Source: Calendula officinalis
Lineage: Eukaryota > Streptophyta > Magnoliopsida > Asterales > Asteraceae
NCBI GenBank assembly: GCA_963853835.1
Contig: OY970835.1
Span: 13,336,501 to 13,400,500 of the forward strand
Reading direction: 5' to 3'
DNA: 64,000 nt
Under the pieces are notes generated by a model that searched no databases, had not been told where the DNA came from, and worked only from the letters and a program-made list of their open reading frames with translations. Made by a program: the position numbers and the translations under genes. Of the stretch, positions 50,525-59,714 are shown piece after piece (position 1 is the stretch's first letter; each line of letters starts with the position of its first letter).

Positions 50525-50955
50525 TCTCTCTTTATTTTCTTTAAAACTGAGCGTTCAGTATCACTCCTGTTGATACTGACCACTCAGTATCACTAGTCTG
50601 TTATCATCAAAATTTAAATTTTTTATTTTTTTTATTAATTTCAAGAGTAAATTAATTGTTTTTATATTTTTTAAAATTTTTAAAAATTAATTCTTTTTTA
50701 CTCAGTATTGGGGTATTACGGCGCTCAAACCGAGCTTAATCCTTATACTTCTCAAACGGTAACCTTTCTTAATAAGAAAGTTACCGTTGGCAGAGGATAA
50801 GGCAGTCAAATCAGCTGTTTTTACTTCCCAATACCTTAATTATCTTTCAAATCTCCTTTAAATAACCGTTTTTTTTTCTCTTCAAATTTTTTAACTGTTA
50901 TTTCTTTCTTTCATTTTCAATTCTCTCTGCGATTAACGATTTCTCTTTCTATTAG
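50525..50955 (+). other. Non-coding spacer between pol and the extra ORF
   Basis: This stretch is AT-rich, with long T and A runs (about 50610-50700) and three heptamer-like sites (50568 variant, 50583, 50701). It contains the long inverted repeat described separately. Near its right end is a pyrimidine-rich tract from about 50880 to 50950. A TAG at 50953 closes the frame used by the extra ORF. No gene is seen in it. Confidence 0.7.
50755..50788 (+). repeat. Long inverted repeat (16-17 bp arms) downstream of pol
   Basis: AACGGTAACCTTTCTTA (50755-50771) is followed after one base by TAAGAAAGTTACCGTT (50773-50788). The arms pair fully apart from one unpaired C at 50764. As RNA this is a very stable hairpin in the spacer between pol and the extra ORF. 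It might act on RNA stability, pausing or subgenomic expression, or be a scar of a small inserted element. Confidence 0.7.
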
Positions 50956-50985
50956 CAAGCAAATTTTTTCAAATCCAAATCACAG

Positions 50986-52375
50986 ATTGCGAATTACACT
51001 TTTGTTGCTCCAGAAGTTGAATCGGAAATCAAATTCCGAAACGATGAACTGTCCAGGTTTGCACGGAACAACATCACAGCAAACTTCAATATTCCTCAAG
51101 CTTGGGCATGTCAAGAGTTCACAAACATTGTGACTTTTCTGAAGAATTGCCCAATTGCTCGTGCACTGACCTTGTCTCCTCGAGCAATTTACCCAGAAAT
51201 GCTATGCGAGTTTTGGTACTCTGCTACACTCGATTCTCCAGATATGATTGCTGGGTGGGTAATTAGAGATCAAAGAAGGGCATTTGTTTCTACTGCCATC
51301 ATTCGTGAAGCACTGAGACTTCCCGCCCAAGCTCAGTATGACCCATTAGTTGATAGATCAGAGGCACGCTCAGTACTGCCATTTTTGGGTCGAAGAGGAA
51401 CAACGGGCACAATCAAAAGAAATGAATTTGGTCCTATGTGGGGTATTCTCATTACAACAATACTTCGGTGTATGACCCACAAGACGGGAGCTTTGGACCA
51501 AATAAACGAATTTGGGATGCAAATAGTACATGCTCTGTACTATGGAAGAAATATTGATTATGCACGGCTCATTTTCAATGAATTAGCTGCTCTGGTTCGG
51601 GCTAACACAAGGGAATGCAATGTCCCTTTCTGCAGATTTTTATCACTCATCTTTCAACACTCAATGCCCACACAAATTTATGATGAGTTTCACAGCCCAA
51701 GGGTTGATCTTCCTCCTCTTAGTGAGAAGATCTTCTTTTACAGGCCAAGACAAGGAGAGCCTCTATTGAGCCCTTCTATGTGGGCCATTGTTCAAGAACA
51801 CATAAATGATGAAGAAGACATGTCTGATACTGAGTCAGACAATGATGATGATGATGATAATGATGATAATAGTGGTAATGGAGCACAGGCTGGTCAAGAT
51901 ATTGAGATGCAGGATGTTCCACAAGTTCAAGAACCGACTCAACAACATCTCTCTCCACCTGCACAGAATCCTGATGCTCCTCACATTGAAACAGTTTTTG
52001 ATACTGAGTCCTCCGAAGACACACCACTGGTCCTTCAAAGAAGAAGAAGAAACCTTTCCCCTATCATTATGGGAAACTTATCATCTGAGGAGGTGCAGCC
52101 TGCAAATGTTCCATCATTAACTGCATCTCTTCAAGCCCAAAGCCTAATTGCAGCCACCGCTGACCTTCCAGCTCCAGAACTAGTTTCAACTGCTCAACCA
52201 ATTGAGGAACCTCATGTTCCTCTTGATGTGGAGATTCAATATGAGCAAACTATACTGGAAGGTGCTCAGCAAGAAAGACAAGTCGGTATTGAAGATGTTG
52301 GTGCTGCACCTCAACAAACACATGATCCTGCACCGACCTCTGCAGATGCTAGAAGGGAATCTGACAGAGTCTCAG
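50986..52375 (+). CDS. Extra ORF, exon 1 (position of the Sirevirus env-like ORF; function unknown)
   Basis: The frame is open from 50956 to TAA 52387, but no ATG occurs before residue-rich coding sequence begins. The best start is ATT GCG at 50986-50991, which looks like a lost ATG in a good plant context (ATGGCG); GTG 51130 is not a plausible start. About 463 codons are read to the donor at 52375. The first 230 residues form a globular domain with TLSPRAIYPEMLCEFWYSAT and AIIREALRLP. That pattern is common in the extra ORFs of plant copia elements. Next comes an acidic run (SDTESDNDDDDDNDDN near 51830-51880), then a proline- and glutamine-rich tail. No signal peptide or membrane segment is visible. 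An in-phase intron joins it to the next exon. Confidence 0.65.
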
Positions 52376-53073
52376 GTATGAATTTCTAAAAAGCCCTTAA
52401 ACTTATATATATATATATATATATATTTCATTCCCAAATAGAGACTAAGTATTGGCCAGTACCAACTCAATACTGACCAAAGTCTCAAACGATCTTTCAA
52501 ATATATATCCTTTTATGGCCAACATAGCTAGCCCACTGCTGCTATGCAACATTCATATACTGAGCACACAAAATTGATCATTGTCAGTCTACAGTTGTCT
52601 CAACATTTAAAGAGACAATGGTGGTTGATGTCATACTGACACCCACTGGTACTGCTTGAATTATGTCCAACTTATTTTTGAGATGGGTAGCTTAATTCAA
52701 GAAATGATCACAAACCCTTAAGCCACAAAATCCAAAAATTTCCATGGGGTTTAGCCACATTTCTGTTATCACTCTAATACCGAGTGATAAACATTGAAAA
52801 TAACAAGAAGCTCATCCCAGGCTTCGAATACCCAAACCCAAAACCTTTTAGTAAATGTGACTTATCCTATACTGAGCTACTTCAATTTACACACTCACTT
52901 TTACTAAAAACTTCTTACACATGCTATGCACAAGTCCACAATATTTCATCATAAACCAGATGAAATACAGACTTCACAAATTCTGTTTATATGATTATAG
53001 AGTTAAACAACACCACAATTCTATTTGATAAACCTTTCTCTCTAACCAGTTTTATTTTTTTTTGTTTCTTTAG
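52376..53073 (+). other. Probable spliceosomal intron inside the extra ORF (698 bp)
   Basis: The donor is TCAG|GTATGA at 52375/52376. The acceptor is a long T-rich tract ending TTTCTTTAG at 53073, with a textbook branch site CTAAC at 53042-53046, 27 bases upstream. The interior is AT-rich, with an (AT)n run at about 52407-52428 and stops in all frames. Exon 1 ends with one base of a codon and exon 2 supplies the other two, so the frame continues without interruption into glutamine-rich, coiled-coil-like sequence. It also holds a 9-bp hairpin (52766-52774/52782-52790). A 16-base segment at 52764-52779 is identical to LTR positions 44413-44428. Confidence 0.75.
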
Positions 53074-53714
53074 CACCATCTGTGCAGGGCATTCAGGCAT
53101 CTCAGGCTGCAGGAGACCAAGTGACTCTGCAAGCAATTATGCAGCACATTCTGGCCATCCAACAAACTCAAAATATAATACTAGCCAGAATGGACAAGAT
53201 GAGTGGTGATATTGACTCAATAAAACAGTCAGTCTCACTACTTCAACAACCATAGCAGCCTCCACAAACTCCACCATGTTCACATGGTGACCACAATGAA
53301 GAAGGAGGAGGAGAAGGAGGTGCTGGTGATACTGATGCTGCAACTGAGCCCATGCCCTCCCCTACTCTTGAACATCCAGAAGGGGACATGGGTGGTGATA
53401 CTGGTCCTCTTCCCTCCTCGTCCGATGATAACAAAAAGGGGGAGAACAAACAAAGAGATACTGAGGTTGATCAAACTGAGCCATCTGCTCAGGGGGAGAA
53501 AAGAAGACGATTGAATGAAGATCAACCTCCACAACAAGAACAGCAACATCATCAAAGCCCTCATACTGAGTCAATTCGGATTCAGTATGAGAGAAGAAGA
53601 CAAAGATCAAGGTCAGCCTTACAAGTTCAAGACCCACTTGAGCCATCTGCTCAGGGGGAGACTCATACTGACCAACCACAACAAGCTTATACTGAGCCAC
53701 CTGCTCAAGAATAA
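53074..53714 (+). CDS. Extra ORF, exon 2 proximal part, with in-frame TAG and TAA
   Basis: Read in the phase set by the intron, the exon begins APSVQGIQASQ. About 40 residues with heptad-like spacing follow (QAIMQHILAIQQTQNIILARMD and on), probably coiled coil. TAG 53253 interrupts this after 59 codons, but the same frame goes on for 152 codons (acidic, P, Q and E rich, with EPSAQGE occurring twice) to TAA 53712. It then continues into the distal part. The first stop is TAG CAG CC, close to the readthrough context UAG-CAR-YYA used by plant viruses and by SIRE1 for its env-like ORF. Alternatively it is a simple CAG-to-TAG change. Three GGGGGAGA motifs lie here. Confidence 0.6.
53438..53661 (+). 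other. Three internal copies of the polypurine-tract core GGGGGAGA
   Basis: GGGGGAGA occurs at 53438-53445, 53492-53499 and 53654-53661, and again as the functional tract at 54989-54996. The second and third lie inside a repeated 20-base context ending CATCTGCTCAGGGGGAGA. Extra polypurine tracts before the 3' LTR have been described for Sireviruses. They could prime plus-strand synthesis at more than one point. Confidence 0.6.
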
Positions 53715-54905
53715 AATAACTTGCAAATTGTGGTCTATAGGCCTTTTGTGTGGCCTATTGCTGATGATGAAGATGAAGAACATCCAGTGGCATCAGAAGA
53801 ATTTTTAAACTTTGCACTGGATGAAGCAAATAAAGAAAGCTCTTCATCATCATTCTCAGATGATGAAGAGCCTACTAGAAAACCTATCTCACCTCAAGCA
53901 GAAGGACCTTCTAGAATTCCTAGAAGACCAATAACCAGAAGAATGACAAATGTGGTTATGTCCTCAGAATTTAGTGAAGAACAAGATCCAGCTCCTCTGA
54001 TCTCAAGACCTAGGAGATCTGCTCAGTTTACTGAGGAAAAGAGTGATGCTGAGGATGAGATTGAGGCCCAGAAATTCTTCCCTGTTAAGGAAGAACCTGA
54101 ATCTGAGTCTGAAGATGTTCCAAGAAGATCTCATACTGTAAAAGGACCTGGAGATGAATTACTTGAACAGTATTGGAACATTGTGGCACAAAGAACAAGA
54201 TATAGGGAAACAAGGATGGGTATGCTGAGGAATAAAGCATTTCCAAGTGTTAGAGACATATACTGGCTAAATGAATTTGTCAACAAAATAAAGGTCAAAA
54301 CTGTTGATAGATCAATTGTTGCAACTTGCACTGGGCCAGTCAGTCCTCCAATGAAGTTTTTCCTCCATGACATCCAAAACATGGGACTTCAAGATTGGAT
54401 AAAGATTGCTAGACTGATAAAGGAGATGCCCTCAAGATCCTCTGAAGCCCAAGTGATGATGGATGAAATCTGGGCTGTATCTGCTATATGCTATGAAAAA
54501 GGCACTATCTATGCAGCAGAATACAGGGCACTCACTGTGATGACTGAAGCTATGAAGAACAACAAACCTGAGTGCCTTAATACTTTCAGAATAATTCCCA
54601 CATATATTGTTCCCTCTAATCTTATCTTTCAGGATCAAAAGAGTACCATATATCCAACATCTGGATATATGTATACTGACTCAGATGACAGGGAGTCCTT
54701 CATTACTGAAGCAGATTTGGCAACAGCTCCTATCAGCCATTTGGTGGGCCTTAAATGGATGATAACCATGAAAGAAGATGCTTGGTTTAGAAAGAAGATA
54801 GTTGCTGCACTAAACAACATGCAAGATGAACCGAGGAAAAGAGAAGAGTTCATCCATGTGAAGAAAGAAGTCTTCTACGAGTTTGAGTCGATCAACAAAG
54901 ACTAA
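53715..54905 (+). CDS. Extra ORF, distal part (396 codons, function unknown)
   Basis: This part is in the same frame as the two preceding pieces and ends at TAA 54903. It has no start ATG near its beginning; TTG 53721 is not a credible start. It therefore belongs to the exon 2 product. The first 140 residues are acidic and serine-rich (SSSSSFSDDEEPTRKP). From GPGDELLEQYWNIVAQRTRY onward, about 250 residues look like a folded domain with aromatic and hydrophobic spacing (DIYWLNEFVNKIKVK, MKFFLHDIQNMGLQDWIKI, HLVGLKWMITMKEDAWFRKK). No transmembrane segment or enzyme motif was recognised. Because it follows pol, it could be the C-terminal domain of an env-like or accessory protein. Conservation of the frame across three pieces argues that it was under selection recently. 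Confidence 0.65.
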   Translation, partial: NNLQIVVYRPFVWPIADDEDEEHPVASEEFLNFALDEANKESSSSSFSDDEEPTRKPISPQAEGPSRIPRRPITRRMTNVVMSSEFSEEQDPAPLISRPRRSAQFTEEKSDAEDEIEAQKFFPVKEEPESESEDVPRRSHTVKGPGDELLEQYWNIVAQRTRYRETRMGMLRNKAFPSVRDIYWLNEFVNKIKVKTVDRSIVATCTGPVSPPMKFFLHDIQNMGLQDWIKIARLIKEMPSRSSEAQVMMDEIWAVSAICYEKGTIYAAEYRALTVMTEAMKNNKPECLNTFRIIPTYIVPSNLIFQDQKSTIYPTSGYMYTDSDDRESFITEADLATAPISHLVGLKWMITMKEDAWFRKKIVAALNNMQDEPRKREEFIHVKKEVFYEFESINKD

Positions 54906-54987
54906 AGAAGAAGACTTTGCAGCCTGTAGCTTATTTTGTTTAGTTTCTCTTTGTAATTATTTTGTAATTGTTTTGTTATCTTTAGAT

Positions 54988-54996
54988 AGGGGGAGA
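54988..54996 (+). other. Polypurine tract (plus-strand primer)
   Basis: AGGGGGAGA lies one base before the 3' LTR start (T, then TGTTAAGG). This is the expected place and composition for the plus-strand primer, and the GGGGGAGAT form is the usual one in SIRE-like copia elements. Confidence 0.9.
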
Positions 54997-54997
54997 T

Positions 54998-55506
54998 TGT
55001 TAAGGCAAAAAGCCTTGCCCCTTTGGATCTTAAGTTAACAAAACAACCTAGACTAGCTTTGATTTATATGTAGAATAATATAGCTAAGTTTAGGTCTGAT
55101 ACTGAGTGATCAGTATTGGAACTCAGTATCAGTACTCAGTATCAGATAGTGATACTGAGTACAAGGACTGAGTAGAAGGACTGAGTGATACTCAGTATAG
55201 TAACGGACTAAGATCAAATCCCTTGATCTTAGTCATTTTCCTTACTTAGTCCTTCGGTTACTCCTTTGCTCATCATGTAAGATCTCTATAACATTATAAA
55301 TAAAGATCATCTTGCAAAGGAGTACTTACCAATTCACTTTACACTTCTATATCTTTTGTAATTGATTAGTGGTCTTGTTATTCCGCAACAAGCCACACTT
55401 AGTGGATTTATACATTGACTATATTCTTGTGTTATCACTCTAATATTTCTCTAAGTATAATAATCTATCAATCAACATTATAAACCAGGGTTGTTGTGAC
55501 CTAACA
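54998..55506 (+). repeat. 3' LTR (509 bp)
   Basis: It is identical in length to the 5' LTR and differs at 55054, 55162 and 55303 only, all transitions. It keeps the five heptamers, the U3 hairpin (55206-55234) and the TATA box (55295-55302). It provides the transcript 3' end; no strong AATAAA signal stands out. Confidence 0.97.
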
Positions 55507-55511
55507 CGGCC
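55507..55511 (+). other. Target-site duplication, right copy (CGGCC)
   Basis: CGGCC follows the 3' LTR and repeats the five bases at 43976-43980. The satellite subunit then continues in register (CGAACACCACTTCGG). Confidence 0.95.
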
Positions 55512-58500
55512 CGAACACCACTTCGGCCCGAACACCACTTCGGCCCGAACACCACTTCGGCCCGAACATCCCACGTCGGCCCGAACACCACTTCGGCCCG
55601 AACATCCCTCTTCGGCATGAACTCTTCAATATCCAAGATTGTGTGACAAAAGGTGTTATACTAAAACATTCATAACTTTCAGCTCGGGTGTCCGTTTCAC
55701 GCCCACGAGTAACCAAAATAGCTGGTTCGTTCGTCACTGCCAAGAACAAGTTCGGCCCGAACTCTTCACTGTTCCCGGCCCGAACTTCATTTTCGGCCCG
55801 AACGTCAACCTCGGCCCGAACTTCAACCTCGGCCCGAACTCCAACCTCGGCCCGAACTTCAACCTCGGCCCGAACATCATCCTCAGCTCGAACACCGAAC
55901 TTCGGCCCGAACACCACTTTGGCCCGAACACCACTTCGGCCCGAACATCCCACTTCGGCCCGAACACCACTTCGGCCCGAACATCCCTCTTCGGCCCGAA
56001 CTCTTCAATATCCAAGATTGTGTGACAAAAGGTGCTATACTAAAACATTCATAACTTTCAGCTCGGGTGTCCATTTCACGCCCACGAGTAACCAAAATAG
56101 CTGGTTCGTTCGTCACTGCCAAGAACAAGTTCGGCCCGAACTCTTCACTGTTCCCGGCCCGAACTTCATTTTCGGCCCGAACGTCAACCTCGGCCTGAAC
56201 TTCAACCTCGGCCCGAACTCCGACCTCGGCCCGAACTTCAACCTCGGCCCGATCATCATCCTCATCTCGAACACCGAACTTCGGCCCGAACACCACTTTG
56301 GCCCGAACACCACTTCGGCCCGAACACCACTTCGGCCCGAACATCCCTCTTCGGCCTGAACTCTTCAATATCCAAGATTGTGTGACAAAAGGTGCTATAC
56401 TAAAACATTCTTAACTTTCAGCTCGGGTGTCCGTTTCACGCCCACGAGTAACCAAAATAACTAGTTCGTTCGTCACTACCAAGAACAAGTTCGGCCCGAA
56501 CTCTTCACTGTTCCCGGCCCGAACTTCATTTTCGGCCCGAACTTCAACCTCGGCCCGAACTCCGATCTCGGTCCGAACTTCAACCTCGGCCCGAACATCA
56601 TCCTCGACCCGAACACCGAACTTCGGCCCGAACACCACTTCGGCTCGAACATCCCACTTCGGCCCGAACATCCCTCTTCGGCCCGAACTCTTCAATATCC
56701 AAGATTGTGTGACAAAAGGTGCTATACTAAAACATTCATAACTTTCAGCTCGGGTGTCCGTTTCACGCCCATGAGTAACCAAAATAGATGATTCGTTCGT
56801 CACTACCAAGAACAAGTTCGGCCCGAACTCTTCACTGTTCCCGGCCCGAACTTCATTTTCGGCCCGAACTTCAACCTCGGCCCGAACTTCAACCTCGGCC
56901 CGAAGTCCGACCTCGGCCCGAACTTTAACCTCGGCCCGAACATCATCCTTGGCCCGAACACCGAACTTCGGCCCGAACACCACTTCGGCCCGAACACCAC
57001 TTCGGCCCGAACATCCCACTTCGGCCCGAACTCTTCAATATCCAAGATTGTGTGACAAAAGGAGCTATACTAAAACATTCATAACTTTCAGCTCGGGTGT
57101 CCGTTTCACGCCCACGAGTAACCAAAATAGCTGGTTCGTTCGTCACTGCCAAGAACAAGTTCGGCCTGAACTCTTCACTGTTCCCGACCCGAACTTCAAC
57201 CTCGGCCCGAACTTCAACCTCGGCCCGAACTCCGACCTCGACCCGAACTTCAACCTCGGCCCGAACATCATCCTCGGCCCGAACATCATCCTCGGCCCGA
57301 ACATCATCCTCTGCCTGAACACCGAACTTCAGCCCGAACACCACTTCGGCCCGAACACCACTTCGGCCCGAACACCACTTCGGCCCGAACATCCCACTTC
57401 GGCCCGAACACCACTTCGGCCCGAACATCCCTCTTCGGCCCGAACTATTCAATATCCAAGATTGTGTGACAAAAGATGATATACTAAAACTTTCATAACT
57501 TTCAGCTCGGGTGTCTGTTTCACGCCCACGAGTAACCAAAATAGCTGGTTCGTTCGTCACTGCCAAAAACAAGTTCGTCCCGAACTCTTCACTGTTCCCA
57601 GCCCGAACTTCATTTTCAGCCCGAACTTCAACCTCGGCCCGAACTTCAACCTCGGCCCGAACTCCGACCTCGGCCCGAACTTCAACCTCGGCCCGAACAT
57701 CATCCTCGGCCCGAACACCGAACTTCGGCCCGAACACCACTTCGGCCCGAACACCACTTCGGCCCGAACACCACTTCGGCCCGAACACCACTTCGGCCCG
57801 AACATCCCACTTCGGCCCGAACACCACTTCGGCCCGAACATCCCTCTTCGGCCCGAACTCTTCAATATCCAAGATTGTGTGACAAAAGGTGATATACTAA
57901 AACTTTCATAACTTTCAGCTCGGGTGTCTGTTTCACGCCCACGAGTAACCCAAATAGCTGGTTCGTTCGTCACTGCCAAAAACAAGTTCGTCCCGAACTC
58001 TTCACTGTTCCCGGCCCGAACTTCATTTTCAGCCCGAACTTCAACCTCGGCCCGAACTCCGACCTCGGCCCGAACTTCAACCTCGGCCCGAACATCATCC
58101 TCGGCCTGAACACCGAACTTCGGCCCGAACACCACTTCGGCCCGAACACCACTTCGGCCCGAACACCACTTCGGCCCGAACATCCCACTTCGGCCCGAAC
58201 ACCACTTCGGCCCGAACATCCCTCTTCGGCCCGAACTCTTCAATATCCAAGATTGTGTGACAAAAGGTGTTATACTAAAACATTCATAACTTTCAGCTCG
58301 GGTGTCCGTTTCACGCCCACGAGTAACCAAAATAGCTGGTTCGTTCGTCACTGCCAAGAACAAGTTCGGCCCGAACTCTTCACTGTTCCCGGCCCGAACT
58401 TCATTTTCGGCCCGAACGTCAACCTCGGCCCGAACTCCAACCTCGGCCCGAACTTCAACCTCGGCCCGAACATCATCCTCAGCTCGAACACCGAACTTCG

Positions 58501-59714
58501 GCCCGAACACCACTTTGGCCCGAACACCACTTCGGCCCGAACATCCCACTTCGGCCCGAACACCACTTCGGCCCGAACATCCCTATTCGGCCCGAACTCT
58601 TCAATATCCAAGATTGTGTGACAAAAGGTGCTATACTAAAACATTCATAACTTTCAGCTCGGGTGTCCATTTCACGCCCGCGAGTAACCAAAATAGCTGG
58701 TTCATTCGTCACTGCCAAGAACAAGTTCGGCCCGAACTCTTCACTGTTCCCGGCCCGAACTTCATTTTCGGCCCGAACGTCAACCTCGTCCCGAACTTCA
58801 ACCTCTGCCCGAACTCCGACCTCGGCCCGAACTTCAACCTCGACCCGAACATCATCCTCATCTCGAACACCGAACTTCGGCCCGAACACCACTTTGGCCC
58901 GAACACCACTTCGGCCCGAACATCCCACTTCAGCCCGAACACCACTTCGGCCCGAACATCCCTCTTCGGCCCGAACTCTTCAATATCCAAGATTGTGTGA
59001 CAAAAGGTGGTATACTAAAACATTCATAACTTTCAGCTCGGGTGTCCATTTCACGCCCGCGAGTAACCAAAATAGCTGGTTCGTTCGTCACTGCCAAGAA
59101 CAAGTTCGGCCCGAACTCTTCACTGTTCCCGGCCCGAACTTCATTTTCGGCCCGAACGTCAACCTCGGCCCGAACTTCAACCTCGGCCCGAACTCCGACC
59201 TCGGCCCGAACTTCAACCTCGGCCCGAACATCATCCTCAGCTCAAACACCGAACTTCGGCCCGAACACCACTTGGGCCCGAACACCACTTCGGCCCGAAC
59301 ATCCCACTTCGGCCCGAACTCTTCAATATCCAAGATTGTGTGACAAAAGGTGCTATACTAAAACATTCATAACTTTCAGCTCGGGTGTCCGTTTCACGCC
59401 CACGAGTAACCAAAATAGCTGGTTCGTTCGTCACTGCCAAGAACAAGTTCGGCCCGAACTCTTCACTGTTCCCGGCCCGAACTTCATTTTCGGCCCGAAC
59501 TTCAACCTCGGCCCGAACTTCAACCTAGGCCCGAAGTCCGACCTCGGCCCGAACTTTAACCTCGGCCCGAACATCATCCTCGGCCCGAACACCGAACTTC
59601 GGCCCGAACACCACTTCGGCCCGAACACCACTTCGGCCAGAACACCACTTCGGCCCGAACATCCCACTTCGGCCCGAACATCCCTCTTCGGCCCGAACTC
59701 TTCAATATCCAAGA

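Larger units (their letters stand above)
43981..55506 (+). mobile_element. Complete-length Ty1/copia LTR retrotransposon, Sirevirus (SIRE/Maximus)-like, 11,526 bp
   Basis: The element has two 509-bp LTRs bounded by TG...CA, a 5-bp target duplication, a primer site, a polypurine tract, and gag and pol on the + strand. Integrase precedes reverse transcriptase, which is the copia order. It is about twice the size of ordinary copia elements. The excess is about 4.4 kb of extra sequence after pol, including an intron-split ORF, which is the Sirevirus layout. The LTRs differ at three positions, all transitions: 44037/55054 C to T, 44145/55162 T to C, 44286/55303 G to A. That is 0.6 percent, so the insertion is young (a few hundred thousand years at usual plant rates). 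Several coding lesions (linker frameshift and stops, protease DSC, stops in the extra ORF) make autonomy doubtful. Confidence 0.95.

Noticed and set aside
51776..52120. Antisense and alternate-frame ORFs over the acidic GAT-rich stretch of the extra ORF
   Set aside because: They are low-complexity shadows (runs of M, I, H) of the GAT repeat and have no coding character.
52403..52430. (AT)n run as a promoter TATA element for the second exon
   Set aside because: It lies inside the predicted intron and is a plain microsatellite; the exon it would serve has no ATG at its start.
54131..54905. Distal extra ORF as a classical envelope glycoprotein
   Set aside because: No signal peptide, hydrophobic membrane segment or fusion peptide is visible; only its position after pol resembles an env gene.
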